DNA of 16,844 nt from positions 1 through 16,844 of the forward strand of contig NZ_JYJG01000124.1 in NCBI RefSeq assembly GCF_000955955.1, written 5' to 3'. Position numbers and translations under genes: made by a program. Shown here one piece after another: positions 6,710-14,118 of this stretch; the first letter of the stretch is position 1, and every line of letters starts with the position of its first letter. The DNA is from Lentzea aerocolonigenes (GTDB lineage: Bacteria > Actinomycetota > Actinomycetes > Mycobacteriales > Pseudonocardiaceae). The notes under the pieces were generated by a model, which saw only the letters and a program-made list of their open reading frames with translations, made no database searches and had not been told where the DNA came from.

Positions 6710-7401
6710 AAAAAACCTCTGAGCAACGACGCGGTTCCGTCCAGGTGCTCGGCCATCGCGAGCCTCGCGCCGGCCGGGTCTCCGTCCAAAATGGAGGCGA
6801 TGATGCGTTCGTGCTGGGCGTTGGAGTGCGTGAGGTTCGGTTCGAGCAGCGGGATCGTGTCCAGCAGCTCGTTCACACGCATTCTGGAGTCCGCGACGGC
6901 CGCCGTCACGGACGCGGACCCGGTCGCCTCGGCGATCGCGAGGTGCAGCCGCGAGTCCTTGCGCCGGTACTCCACCAGTGACGCCGTCGAAGCTTCTTCC
7001 AGACGTGCCCGCAACCCACGGCGTTCGGCAGGGCCCAGCGACCGGCCGGCTGCCGTCTCCGCGGCGCCCGTCTCCAGGACTTTCCGCAGCGTGAGCGCGT
7101 CGTGGATGTCGCCGAACTCCTTGCCGGGCGCGGACTTCGGGATCACGTCGTTGACGAACGTGCCGCCGTACCGGCCCCGCCGCGACTCGACGTAGTTGTT
7201 CTCCTGCAACGACCTGATGGCCTCGCGCACGGTCACCCGGCTCACGCCGAGCCGGGTGGCCAGGTCTCGTTCGGACGGCAGCCGCTCACCCGGCGCGACG
7301 ACGCCGAGCCGGATGGCCTGCATGAGCCGTTCGACGGTCTCCTCGAAGGCGTTGCCCGCCCGCACCGGGCGGAACAACGCCTCCTGCGCGTGTTCCATCA
7401 T
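6703..7401 (-). CDS. GntR-family transcriptional regulator, FadR subfamily (FCD domain)
   Basis: DNA-binding regulator, probably of the operon it closes and perhaps of the fadD-like gene next to it. The 232-aa protein has an N-terminal winged helix-turn-helix (about 18-85, with LPSERDLATRLGVSRVTVREAIRSLQ at 41-66) and a C-terminal all-helical FCD ligand domain (about 100-225). The FCD metal/ligand residues appear to be D149, H153, H197 and H219, so an acidic or metal-bound effector is expected. Two ATG codons in tandem (7401 and 7398) follow the TAG of the SDR gene with no gap (TAGATGATG), so translation is probably coupled. I cannot see an obvious Shine-Dalgarno apart from what lies inside the SDR end. 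Repressor or activator role is not visible from sequence. Confidence 0.93.
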   Translation of the reverse strand: MMEHAQEALFRPVRAGNAFEETVERLMQAIRLGVVAPGERLPSERDLATRLGVSRVTVREAIRSLQENNYVESRRGRYGGTFVNDVIPKSAPGKEFGDIHDALTLRKVLETGAAETAAGRSLGPAERRGLRARLEEASTASLVEYRRKDSRLHLAIAEATGSASVTAAVADSRMRVNELLDTIPLLEPNLTHSNAQHERIIASILDGDPAGARLAMAEHLDGTASLLRGFLV

Positions 7402-8169
7402 CTACAGCGGTGTCACGTACGCGCCGGCGATGCCGCCGTCCACGAGGAAGTTCGACGCCGTCATGAACGACGAGTCGTCGGACGCCAGGAACGCGACCGC
7501 GGCGGCGATTTCCTCAGGTTCCGCGAACCGGCCGAGCGGCACGTGCACGAGACGGCGTGCGGCCCGTTCGGGATCCTTCGCGAACAGCTCCTGCAGCAAC
7601 GGCGTGTTGACCGGCCCGGGGGAAAGCGCGTTCACGCGGATGCCCTCGCGGGCGAACTGCACACCGAGCTCACGGGACATCGCGAGCACGCCGCCCTTCG
7701 ACGCCGTGTAGGAGATCTGCGACGTCGCCGCGCCCATCGTCGCCACGAACGACGCCGTGTTGACGATGGAACCCTTGCCGTTGGCCTGCATGTGCGGGAT
7801 GGCGTACTTGCAACACAAATAAACCGACGTGAGGTTCACCTTCTGCACGCGGTCCCACGCCTCGATGCCCGTGGTCAGGATCGAGTCGTCGTCGGGCGGG
7901 GAAATACCGGCGTTGTTGAACGCGATGTCCAGCTTGCCGTAAGTGTCCACAGTGGTCTGGAAAAGGGCTTTGACCTGTTCCTCGTCGGTCACGTCGACCT
8001 GGACGAACAGCCCGCCGGCCTCGTCCGCGGCCGCCTTGCCGCTCGCGGGGTCGAGATCGGCGACGACGACCTTCGCGCCCTCGTTCGCAAACCTGCGCAC
8101 GGTCGCGAGTCCGATGCCGCTAGCGCCACCCGTCACGACGGCCACGCGGCCCTCGAGTCGCTGCACCAT
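7402..8169 (-). CDS. Short-chain dehydrogenase/reductase (likely NAD-dependent alcohol dehydrogenase)
   Basis: A 255-aa classical SDR. The Rossmann motif TGGASGIG (13-20), the acidic residue after strand 2 (VADLD, D38) that favours NAD over NADP, NNAG (85-88), catalytic N112, S140, Y154 and K158 (YTASK) and the PGPVNTPL segment are all intact. In a gamma-glutamyl-amine pathway it could oxidise a hydroxyl group, such as that of gamma-glutamyl-ethanolamide, to the aldehyde that the neighbouring dehydrogenase then takes to the acid. That is inference from position. A general 3-oxoacyl reductase role cannot be excluded by sequence. CAGGAG 8 nt before the ATG supports the start. It lies 14 nt after the aldehyde dehydrogenase stop and runs directly into gntR. 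Confidence 0.92.
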   Translation of the reverse strand: MVQRLEGRVAVVTGGASGIGLATVRRFANEGAKVVVADLDPASGKAAADEAGGLFVQVDVTDEEQVKALFQTTVDTYGKLDIAFNNAGISPPDDDSILTTGIEAWDRVQKVNLTSVYLCCKYAIPHMQANGKGSIVNTASFVATMGAATSQISYTASKGGVLAMSRELGVQFAREGIRVNALSPGPVNTPLLQELFAKDPERAARRLVHVPLGRFAEPEEIAAAVAFLASDDSSFMTASNFLVDGGIAGAYVTPL

Positions 8170-8183
8170 CTGATGTTCTCCTG

Positions 8184-9536
8184 TCAGGTAGCGATGAAGA
8201 CGTTCTTGACTTCAGTGAACGAGTCGAGCGCATCGGGGCCGAGCTCACGACCGAGACCGGACTGCTTCACGCCACCGAAAGGTGTCCAGTAGCGCACAGA
8301 AGAATGCGAGTTCACAGACAGGTTTCCGGCCTCGACGGCCCGCGACACCCGGATCGCCCGGCCGACGTCGTTCGTCCAGATCGAACCAGAAAGCCCGTAT
8401 TCCGAGTCGTTCGCGATCCGGATCGCGTCGGCCTCGTCCTGGAACGGCAGCACGACGACGACCGGTCCGAAGATCTCCTCGTAGACCGTCACGTGGTCCG
8501 CAGGTGGCGTGAGCACCGTCGGCGGGAACCAGAACCCCGGCCCGTCCGGTGCGCTTCCCCGGAACGCGACAGGGGCGTCGTCTGGCACGTAAGACGCGAC
8601 CTTGCTGAGGTGCGACGCGGTGATGAGCGGCCCCATCTCGGTCGCCTCGTCGCCGGGCTCACCGACGACGACTCCCTTGACCGCGGGCTCCAGCAGCTCC
8701 ATGAACCGGTCGTAGACGCTCGCCTGCACGAGGATCCGCGACCGCGCGCAGCAGTCCTGCCCGGCGTTGTCGAACACCCCGTACGGCGCCGTCGCGGCGG
8801 CCTTCTCCAGGTCGGAGTCCGCGAAGACGATGTTCGCCGACTTGCCGCCGAGCTCCAGCGTCACCCGCTTCACCTGGTCCGCGCAGCCGGCCATGATCTG
8901 CTTGCCGACCTCGGTAGAGCCGGTGAAGACGACCTTGCGCACCAACGGATGCGTGACGAACCTGTTGCCGACGACGCTGCCCTTGCCAGGCAGCACCTGG
9001 AACACGCCCTCCGGAATGCCCGCCTCCAGCGCGAGCTCGCCCAGGCGGATCGCGGTGAGCGGCGTGACCTCGGCGGGCTTCAGCACGACCGTGTTCCCGG
9101 CGGCCAGCGCGGGCGCGAACCCCCAGCCCGCGATCGGCATCGGGAAGTTCCACGGCACGATCACGCCGACGACGCCGAGCGGCTCGTGGAACGTGACGTT
9201 CAGCCCGCCCGGAACCGGGATCTGCTTGCCGAACAACCGTTCCGGCGCGGCCGAGTAGTACTGCAGCACGTCCCGGACGTTGCCGGCCTCCCACCGGGCG
9301 TTGCCGATGGTGTGCCCGGAGTTCTCGACCTCGAGCAGCGCCAGCTCCTCGTTGTGCGCGTCGACGATCTCCGCGAACCTGCGCAGCAACCGGGCGCGAT
9401 CACCGGGGGCGACGTTCCGCCAGCTCTCGAACGCCTGCTGCGCCCGGACGATCGCCGCGTCCGTCTCTTCGAGGGTCGTGTGCGGAACGGACCGCACCAC
9501 TTTCTCGGTAGCCGGGTTGATGACGTCGAAGGTCAC
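8184..9536 (-). CDS. NAD(P)-dependent aldehyde dehydrogenase (gamma-glutamyl-aldehyde type by context)
   Basis: Oxidises an aldehyde to its acid. The 450-aa protein has N130 (PWNFP), the cofactor-site GSTEVGK (206-212), general base E228 (LELGGKSANI) and catalytic C262 in GQDCCARSR. The spacing E228-C262 is 34, as in human ALDH2. The family usually has 475-500 residues; this one begins directly at TFDVINPAT and lacks the usual first 20-25 residues. The short form seems genuine: AAGGAG stands 6 nt before the GTG, and no usable start lies just upstream in frame. The GTG overlaps the hydrolase stop by 4 nt (GTGA), which implies coupled translation. By position it corresponds to PuuC, acting on a gamma-glutamylated aldehyde before hydrolysis. 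The exact substrate is inference. Confidence 0.94.
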   Translation of the reverse strand: MTFDVINPATEKVVRSVPHTTLEETDAAIVRAQQAFESWRNVAPGDRARLLRRFAEIVDAHNEELALLEVENSGHTIGNARWEAGNVRDVLQYYSAAPERLFGKQIPVPGGLNVTFHEPLGVVGVIVPWNFPMPIAGWGFAPALAAGNTVVLKPAEVTPLTAIRLGELALEAGIPEGVFQVLPGKGSVVGNRFVTHPLVRKVVFTGSTEVGKQIMAGCADQVKRVTLELGGKSANIVFADSDLEKAAATAPYGVFDNAGQDCCARSRILVQASVYDRFMELLEPAVKGVVVGEPGDEATEMGPLITASHLSKVASYVPDDAPVAFRGSAPDGPGFWFPPTVLTPPADHVTVYEEIFGPVVVVLPFQDEADAIRIANDSEYGLSGSIWTNDVGRAIRVSRAVEAGNLSVNSHSSVRYWTPFGGVKQSGLGRELGPDALDSFTEVKNVFIAT

Positions 9537-10225
9537 GCTTTTCTCCTTGCAGCGTCTACAAGCGCCTCGAACAACCTCAGGTCCTCGATGTCCTGCTCGG
9601 GGTGCGACTGCACACCGACGACGAACCGCGCGCCGTCCAGTTCGACGGCCTCGACCGTCCCGTCAGGCGCTTGGGCAGTGACGCGAAGCCCGTCCGCGAT
9701 CCGGTCCAGCGACTGGTGGTGATGGCACTGGACTCCTGTGTGGTCGCCCAGGATCTCGTGCAACCGAGTGCCCGGGGTGACGGTGATGTCGGTGTGCCCG
9801 AACACGCCCGGCGCCTCGTTGTGGCCCTCGATGTGCTGGTGCAGCGTGCCGCCCAGCGCCACGTTGAGCACCTGCATGCCCCGGCACACACCGAGCACCG
9901 GCAGGTCCAGCTTCAGCGCGGCCTCGACCAACGCGAACTCCGCGTCGTCGCGGTCACGTCGTGGCTCACCGGTCAGCTCGTGCGGTTCAGCGCCGTAGGT
10001 CGCGGGGTCGATGTCCGCGCCGCCCGCGATCACCAGCCCGTCCAGGAACCCGATCGTCTCGGCGGTCCAGGTGCCGACCGGCGGCAGCATGACGGGGTTG
10101 CCGCCCGCCTTCACCACGCAGTCGAGGTAGCCGCGGTAGAGCACCGCCGCTTCCACGTCCCAGAGCCCGAAACGCGTGCGTTCCAGGTAGGTGCTGATGC
10201 CGATGAGGGGCTTAGAGGCGCTCAA
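9533..10225 (-). CDS. Gamma-glutamyl hydrolase, PuuD-like class I glutamine amidotransferase fold
   Basis: Cuts the gamma-glutamyl bond of an oxidised gamma-glutamyl-amine and frees glutamate. The 230-aa protein is a peptidase C26-type enzyme with the triad C114 (LGVCRGMQ nucleophile elbow), H208 and E210 (SHPEQ). The oxyanion-side IAGGADIDPATYG (67-78) and LGGTLHQHI (124-132) are typical of PuuD. The start is a TTG at 10225 with AGAAGG 9 nt upstream. No ATG or GTG lies near, and the family N-terminus (KPLIGISTY) follows at once. The first 14 nt overlap the 3' end of the ligase gene, and the stop overlaps the aldehyde dehydrogenase start. Its place between the ligase and the dehydrogenase is the strongest sign that the operon runs a gamma-glutamylation pathway. 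Confidence 0.93.
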   Translation of the reverse strand: MSASKPLIGISTYLERTRFGLWDVEAAVLYRGYLDCVVKAGGNPVMLPPVGTWTAETIGFLDGLVIAGGADIDPATYGAEPHELTGEPRRDRDDAEFALVEAALKLDLPVLGVCRGMQVLNVALGGTLHQHIEGHNEAPGVFGHTDITVTPGTRLHEILGDHTGVQCHHHQSLDRIADGLRVTAQAPDGTVEAVELDGARFVVGVQSHPEQDIEDLRLFEALVDAARRKA

Positions 10226-11552
10226 AGCAGCGCACCTTCTCCCAGTCCGTGATCGCCGCCTCGAAGGCCTCCAGCTCGACCTTCGCCGCGTTCAGGTAGT
10301 GGTCGACGACCTCCTTGCCGAACGCCTCCTGCGCGATCTCGCTGGCCGCGAAGAGATCCGCCGCTTCCCGCAGCGTCGTGGGCACGTTCGGGCGGTCCGA
10401 GGCGTAGGCGTTGCCGACGAACTCGTCCTCCAGTTCCAGCTTCTGCTCGACCCCGTGCAGGCCGGCCGCGATCAACGCCGCGACCGCCAGGTACGGGTTC
10501 ACATCGCCGCCCGGCACCCGGTTCTCGAACCGCAGCGACTGCCCGTGGCCGACGACCCGCAGCGCGCACGTGCGGTTGTCGCGGCCCCACGCGACGGCGG
10601 TCGGCGCGAACGAACCCTTCACGAAACGCTTGTAGGAGTTGATGTTCGGCGCGAGGAAGTAGGTGAGCTCCCGCAGTGCCGCGAGCTGCCCGGCCAGGAA
10701 GTGCTTCATCAGCTCGGACATGCCCTGCCCCTCGGCGAACACCGGCTCGCCTTCCTTCGAGCGCACGGACAGGTGGATGTGGCAGGAGTTGCCCTCACGT
10801 TCGTTGTACTTCGCCATGAACGTGAGCGACTTGCCCTGCTGTGCCGCGATTTCCTTCGAGCCGTTCTTGTAGATGGCGTGCTGGTCGCACGTCCGCAGCG
10901 CCGTCGTGTAGCGGAAGGCGATCTCGTGCTGGCCCGGGTTGCACTCGCCCTTGGCCGACTCGACGACCATGCCCGCGCCGGTCATTCCGTTGCGAATGGC
11001 CCGCAGCAACGGCTCGACGCGCGCGGTGCCGAGCAACGAGTAGTCGACGTTGTACTGGTTGGAGGGTGTAAGCCCGCGGTAACCGGAGTTGAAGGCCTGC
11101 TCGTAAGAATCTTCGAAGATGATGAACTCGAGCTCGGTGCCGACGTACGCCTCCAGGCCGAGAGCGGCCAGCCGGTCGAGCTGCTTGCGCAGGATCTGCC
11201 GCGGCGAGGCGACGACCGGGTCGCCGTTCTCCCAGACGAGGTCGCACATGACGAGCGCGGTGCCCTCCTGCCACGGGACGCGCCGGAGGGTTTCGACATC
11301 CGGCTTCATCACGAAGTCGCCGTACCCGCGGTCCCAGCTCGACATCTCGAAGCCGCTGACCGGGTTCATCTCCACGTCGACGGCGAGCAGGTAGTTGCAG
11401 CCCTCCGCGGAGTGGCCGAGAACCTCGTCGAGGAAGTACTGGGCAGCGCAGCGCTTGCCCTGCAGGCGGCCCTGCATGTCCACGATCGCGACCAGGACGG
11501 TGTCGATCTCACCGGTGTCCACGGCCGCGCGCAACTCCTCGACGGTCAGCAT
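10212..11552 (-). CDS. Glutamine synthetase-like gamma-glutamyl-amine ligase (PuuA/GlnA3/GlnA4 type)
   Basis: Probably couples glutamate to an amine with ATP, rather than to ammonia. The 446-aa protein is a GS type I fold with metal ligands E140, E142 (GTELEF), E203, E210 (NPGQHEI) and H258 (CHIH), and the late RFENRVPGGDVNPYLA (341-356). The ammonium-site features differ from true GS by eye: the Asp of DGSS is E69 (FEMSSW) and the flap Glu (E. coli E327, GYEAP) is F315 (GSFAP). The adenylylation tyrosine motif NLYDLP is missing (GNAYASD at the equivalent place). These changes match the amine ligases of Streptomyces and E. coli. The ATG at 11552 has GGAGG 9 nt upstream. It is the first gene of a tight minus-strand operon with hydrolase, aldehyde dehydrogenase, SDR and gntR, and diverges from the permease. 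Confidence 0.92.
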   Translation of the reverse strand: MLTVEELRAAVDTGEIDTVLVAIVDMQGRLQGKRCAAQYFLDEVLGHSAEGCNYLLAVDVEMNPVSGFEMSSWDRGYGDFVMKPDVETLRRVPWQEGTALVMCDLVWENGDPVVASPRQILRKQLDRLAALGLEAYVGTELEFIIFEDSYEQAFNSGYRGLTPSNQYNVDYSLLGTARVEPLLRAIRNGMTGAGMVVESAKGECNPGQHEIAFRYTTALRTCDQHAIYKNGSKEIAAQQGKSLTFMAKYNEREGNSCHIHLSVRSKEGEPVFAEGQGMSELMKHFLAGQLAALRELTYFLAPNINSYKRFVKGSFAPTAVAWGRDNRTCALRVVGHGQSLRFENRVPGGDVNPYLAVAALIAAGLHGVEQKLELEDEFVGNAYASDRPNVPTTLREAADLFAASEIAQEAFGKEVVDHYLNAAKVELEAFEAAITDWEKVRCFERL

Positions 11553-11611
11553 CCCGACGGTCCTCCAAAGGTATGTCTGCGAGCCATTGGCCGCACCATC
11601 TTGACACCACC

Positions 11612-11629
11612 GGGTGGCGAGCGCCACCC
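11612..11629. promoter_or_regulatory. Operator candidate between ligase and permease genes
   Basis: GGGTGGCG-AG-CGCCACCC has perfect 8-bp arms and sits near the middle of the 126-bp divergent region (11553-11678), so one bound protein could control both directions. A shorter repeat GGACT-N6-AGTCC lies at 11646-11661, close to the permease start. I find no convincing -10/-35 pair in the region: a TTGACA at 11601 has no TANNNT at the right distance. Confidence 0.5.
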
Positions 11630-11678
11630 TCAGCCACCGTCTAAAGGACTGGACGGAGTCCAAATGAGGAGGACCCCG

Positions 11679-13217
11679 ATGAGTCACGAAGCAGACAGTC
11701 CCCCCGCCGCCTCCCGGTCGGCCGACGAGCAACGGCTGCACGAGCTCGGCTACGCCCAGGAGCTCTCCCGGACCATGTCCGGGTTCTCCAACTTCGCCGT
11801 GTCGTTCACGATCATCTCGATCCTGTCCGGGTGCCTGACCCTCTACGGGTTCGGCTTGAACACCGGTGGTCCCGCGCTCATCGTGTGGGGCTGGCCGTTC
11901 GTCGGCCTGATGACCCTGATCGTCGGTCTCGCGATGGCGGAGGTCTGCTCCAGCTTCCCGACGGCGGGCGGTCTGTACTACTGGGCGGCGAAGCTCGCAC
12001 CGAGCAACGGCGCCGCCTGGTCGTGGTTCACCGGCTGGTTCAACTTCCTCGGCCAGGTCGCGGTGACGGCGGGCATCGACTTCGGTGCCGCGTTCTTCAT
12101 CAACGCGTTCCTGGATCTCCAGTTCGGTTACGCCGCAACACCTCCGCACACGATCCTGATCTTCGGCGTGGTGCTCGTGCTGCACGGCCTGCTGAACACG
12201 TTCGGCGTCAAGCTCGTGGCGCTGCTGAACGACATCAGCGTGTGGTGGCACATCGTCGGTGTGCTCGTGATCGTCGGCGCGCTGGTGTTCCTGCCGTCGG
12301 AGCACCAGTCCGCCTCGTTCGTCTTCACGCACTTCGTCAACAACACCGGCTGGTCGTCCGCGTTCTACGTCGGCATGCTCGGATTGTTGCTGGCGCAGTA
12401 CACCTTCACGGGTTACGACGCCTCGGCGCACATGACCGAGGAGACGCACGACGCGGCCCGCAGCGGTCCGCGCGGCATCGTGATGTCGATCGTCGTGTCG
12501 CTGATCGCGGGCTGGGTGCTGCTGGTCGGCATCACGTTCGCCATCCGCGACTACGACGGCGCCATCGCGAGCTCGACCGGCGTGCCCCCGGCGCAGATCT
12601 TCATCGACGCCCTGGGTGTGACCGGCGGCAAGCTGTTGCTGCTCATCGCGATCGGCGCGCAGCTGTTCTGCGGCATGTCCTCGGTGACCGCGAACTCGCG
12701 CATGATCTACGCCTTCTCCCGCGACGGCGCACTGCCCGCCTCGTCGTTCTGGCACAAGATCAACAAGCGCACCAGGACGCCCACGAACGCGATCTGGCTC
12801 GCCGCGGGTGGCGCGTTCGTGCTCGGCCTGCCGTACCTGTGGAACGCGACCGCTTACGCCGCTGTCACCTCGATCGCGGTGATCGGGCTCTACATCGCTT
12901 ACGTGCTGCCGACTCTGCTGCGGTTGTTGCAGGGTGAGAACTTCCAGCGCGGACCGTGGCACCTGGGCAGGTGGAGCAGGCCGATCGGGGTCGTGGCGGT
13001 GGCCTGGGTCGTGTTCATCACCGTGTTGTTCATGCTGCCCCAGGCGAGTCCCGTGACGGCGAAGACGTTCAACTACACGCCGATCGCGGTGCTGGTGGTG
13101 CTCGGGTTCGCCGGCGTCTGGTGGCTGGTGTCCGCGCGGAAGTGGTTCAAGGGCCCCAAGGTCCAGGGCACTCCGGAGGAGCTGGCCGCGATCGAACGGG
13201 ACCTCGACTCCGTCTAG
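11679..13217 (+). CDS. APC-superfamily amino acid/amine permease
   Basis: Integral membrane importer, probably of the amine consumed by the divergent operon. The 512-aa protein has about 12 hydrophobic helices after a 35-residue cytoplasmic tail. LHELGYAQELSRTMSGFSNF (31-50), the helix-1 region and SSFPTAGGLYYWAAKLA are characteristic of the GABA/choline/polyamine branch (yeast UGA4/TPO5, bacterial GabP/PuuP relatives). GYDASAHMTEET in the middle and SRMIYAFSRDGALP are further family signatures. The start has AGGAGG 6 nt upstream of the ATG at 11679. An in-frame ATG at 11664 is less well placed. Its promoter region is shared with the ligase gene. The last codons contain the -10 box of the next gene. 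Substrate is inferred only from neighbours. Confidence 0.94.
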   Translation: MSHEADSPPAASRSADEQRLHELGYAQELSRTMSGFSNFAVSFTIISILSGCLTLYGFGLNTGGPALIVWGWPFVGLMTLIVGLAMAEVCSSFPTAGGLYYWAAKLAPSNGAAWSWFTGWFNFLGQVAVTAGIDFGAAFFINAFLDLQFGYAATPPHTILIFGVVLVLHGLLNTFGVKLVALLNDISVWWHIVGVLVIVGALVFLPSEHQSASFVFTHFVNNTGWSSAFYVGMLGLLLAQYTFTGYDASAHMTEETHDAARSGPRGIVMSIVVSLIAGWVLLVGITFAIRDYDGAIASSTGVPPAQIFIDALGVTGGKLLLLIAIGAQLFCGMSSVTANSRMIYAFSRDGALPASSFWHKINKRTRTPTNAIWLAAGGAFVLGLPYLWNATAYAAVTSIAVIGLYIAYVLPTLLRLLQGENFQRGPWHLGRWSRPIGVVAVAWVVFITVLFMLPQASPVTAKTFNYTPIAVLVVLGFAGVWWLVSARKWFKGPKVQGTPEELAAIERDLDSV

Positions 13218-13227
13218 TCTCGGTCGC
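13215..13227 (+). promoter_or_regulatory. Candidate leaderless promoter of the epimerase-like gene (-10 TAGTCT)
   Basis: TAGTCT (13215-13220) is 7 nt before the ATG at 13228 and includes the TAG stop of the permease gene. No Shine-Dalgarno lies before the ATG. A weak -35 (TCGAAC) may lie around 13192-13197. Confidence 0.4.
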
Positions 13228-14118
13228 ATGCCACGCGCGTTGATCCTCGGCGGCACGGGCCTCATCGGCCGTGCCGCCGCCCGCCGTCTGCGAGCGAGCG
13301 GGTGGACCGTCGACGCGCCCGGCCGCGAGGTGGACCGCGAAGATCCTCGTGCTCTGGCGCAGGCGTTGGGCGACGGCGCCGACCTCCTCGTCGACTGCCT
13401 CTGCTACACCGCCGAGCACGCGCGGTCCCTGCTCCCGTTGGCGCGCAACGCCTCCTCGACGGTGATGATCTCCGCCAAGGCCGTGTACGCCGACAGCGAG
13501 GGCCGGCACGTGAACTCGCCAGAGCCGCCGCGGTTCACCGGTCCGGTCACCGAGGACCAGCGGACGATGACGCCGGGCGATGGCGACTACATGACCCGTG
13601 AAGGTTACGGCGCCAACAAGGTCGCGGCCGAACACGTGCTGCTGGACAGCGGTCTGCCGATCACCGTGCTGCGACCGTCCAAAGTGCACGGACCGGGCAA
13701 CAAGCGCCCGGCGGAGTGGTACTTCGTCGAACGGATCCTCGCGCGGCACCAGATCGTGCTGCTGGCGTCGCGCGGCGAGGGCGTCGACCACCCGAGCGCC
13801 GCGGCCAACATCGCGTCGCTGATCGAGACCGTCGCCGCGCACCCCGGCACCCGCGTCCTCAACGCCGCCGACCCGGACGCCCCCAACGGCCTGGAGATCT
13901 CCCGGATCATCGCGCGGGCGTTCGACCACCACTGGCGCGAGGTCCTGCTCGACCACGACGAGGCGGGCCGCCATCCGTGGCGCCGCGGGTTCGTCCTCGA
14001 CACCTCCGCCGCTGCCGCACTCGGCCACCAACCGGCCGGCGACTACGCGTTCACGGTGCAGGAGGCTCTCCGCGACCTGGTTTCGACCAGGTCGTGGCAG
14101 GATCGGGCGCGTGAGTGA
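13228..14118 (+). CDS. NAD(P)-dependent epimerase/reductase, extended SDR family
   Basis: A 296-aa soluble oxidoreductase or epimerase of unknown substrate. Visible are the extended-SDR cofactor motif LGGTGLIG (7-14), a serine-containing strand VMISAKAVY (79-87), the catalytic pair Y127-x-x-x-K131 (YGANK) and the conserved VLRPSKVHGPGN segment. The later part (VLNAADPDAPNGLEISRIIA) is like NAD-dependent sugar epimerases. No signal peptide or membrane segment is present. The start lacks a ribosome site and is placed at the ATG where the Rossmann strand begins; the mRNA may be leaderless. It begins 10 nt after the permease stop and overlaps the next gene by 8 nt. No pathway is evident from its neighbours. 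Confidence 0.88.
   Translation: MPRALILGGTGLIGRAAARRLRASGWTVDAPGREVDREDPRALAQALGDGADLLVDCLCYTAEHARSLLPLARNASSTVMISAKAVYADSEGRHVNSPEPPRFTGPVTEDQRTMTPGDGDYMTREGYGANKVAAEHVLLDSGLPITVLRPSKVHGPGNKRPAEWYFVERILARHQIVLLASRGEGVDHPSAAANIASLIETVAAHPGTRVLNAADPDAPNGLEISRIIARAFDHHWREVLLDHDEAGRHPWRRGFVLDTSAAAALGHQPAGDYAFTVQEALRDLVSTRSWQDRARE

Noticed and set aside
8304..9722. Plus-strand open frame of 472 codons opposite the aldehyde dehydrogenase
   Set aside because: Mirror-frame composition, and the opposite strand has complete catalytic motifs.
11601..11606. TTGACA as a consensus -35 for the permease
   Set aside because: No -10-like hexamer lies 16-19 bp downstream; that stretch is the right arm of the inverted repeat.
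10191..11678. A plus-strand open frame of nearly 500 codons fused in frame ahead of the permease
   Set aside because: It is antisense to the glutamine synthetase-like gene and shows no domain. The permease has its own AGGAGG and ATG at 11679.
11553..13265. Minus-strand extension of the glutamine synthetase-like gene to more than 1000 codons
   Set aside because: The extra part is antisense to the permease, rich in Arg/His/Gln with no domain. The true start has GGAGG and matches the family length.
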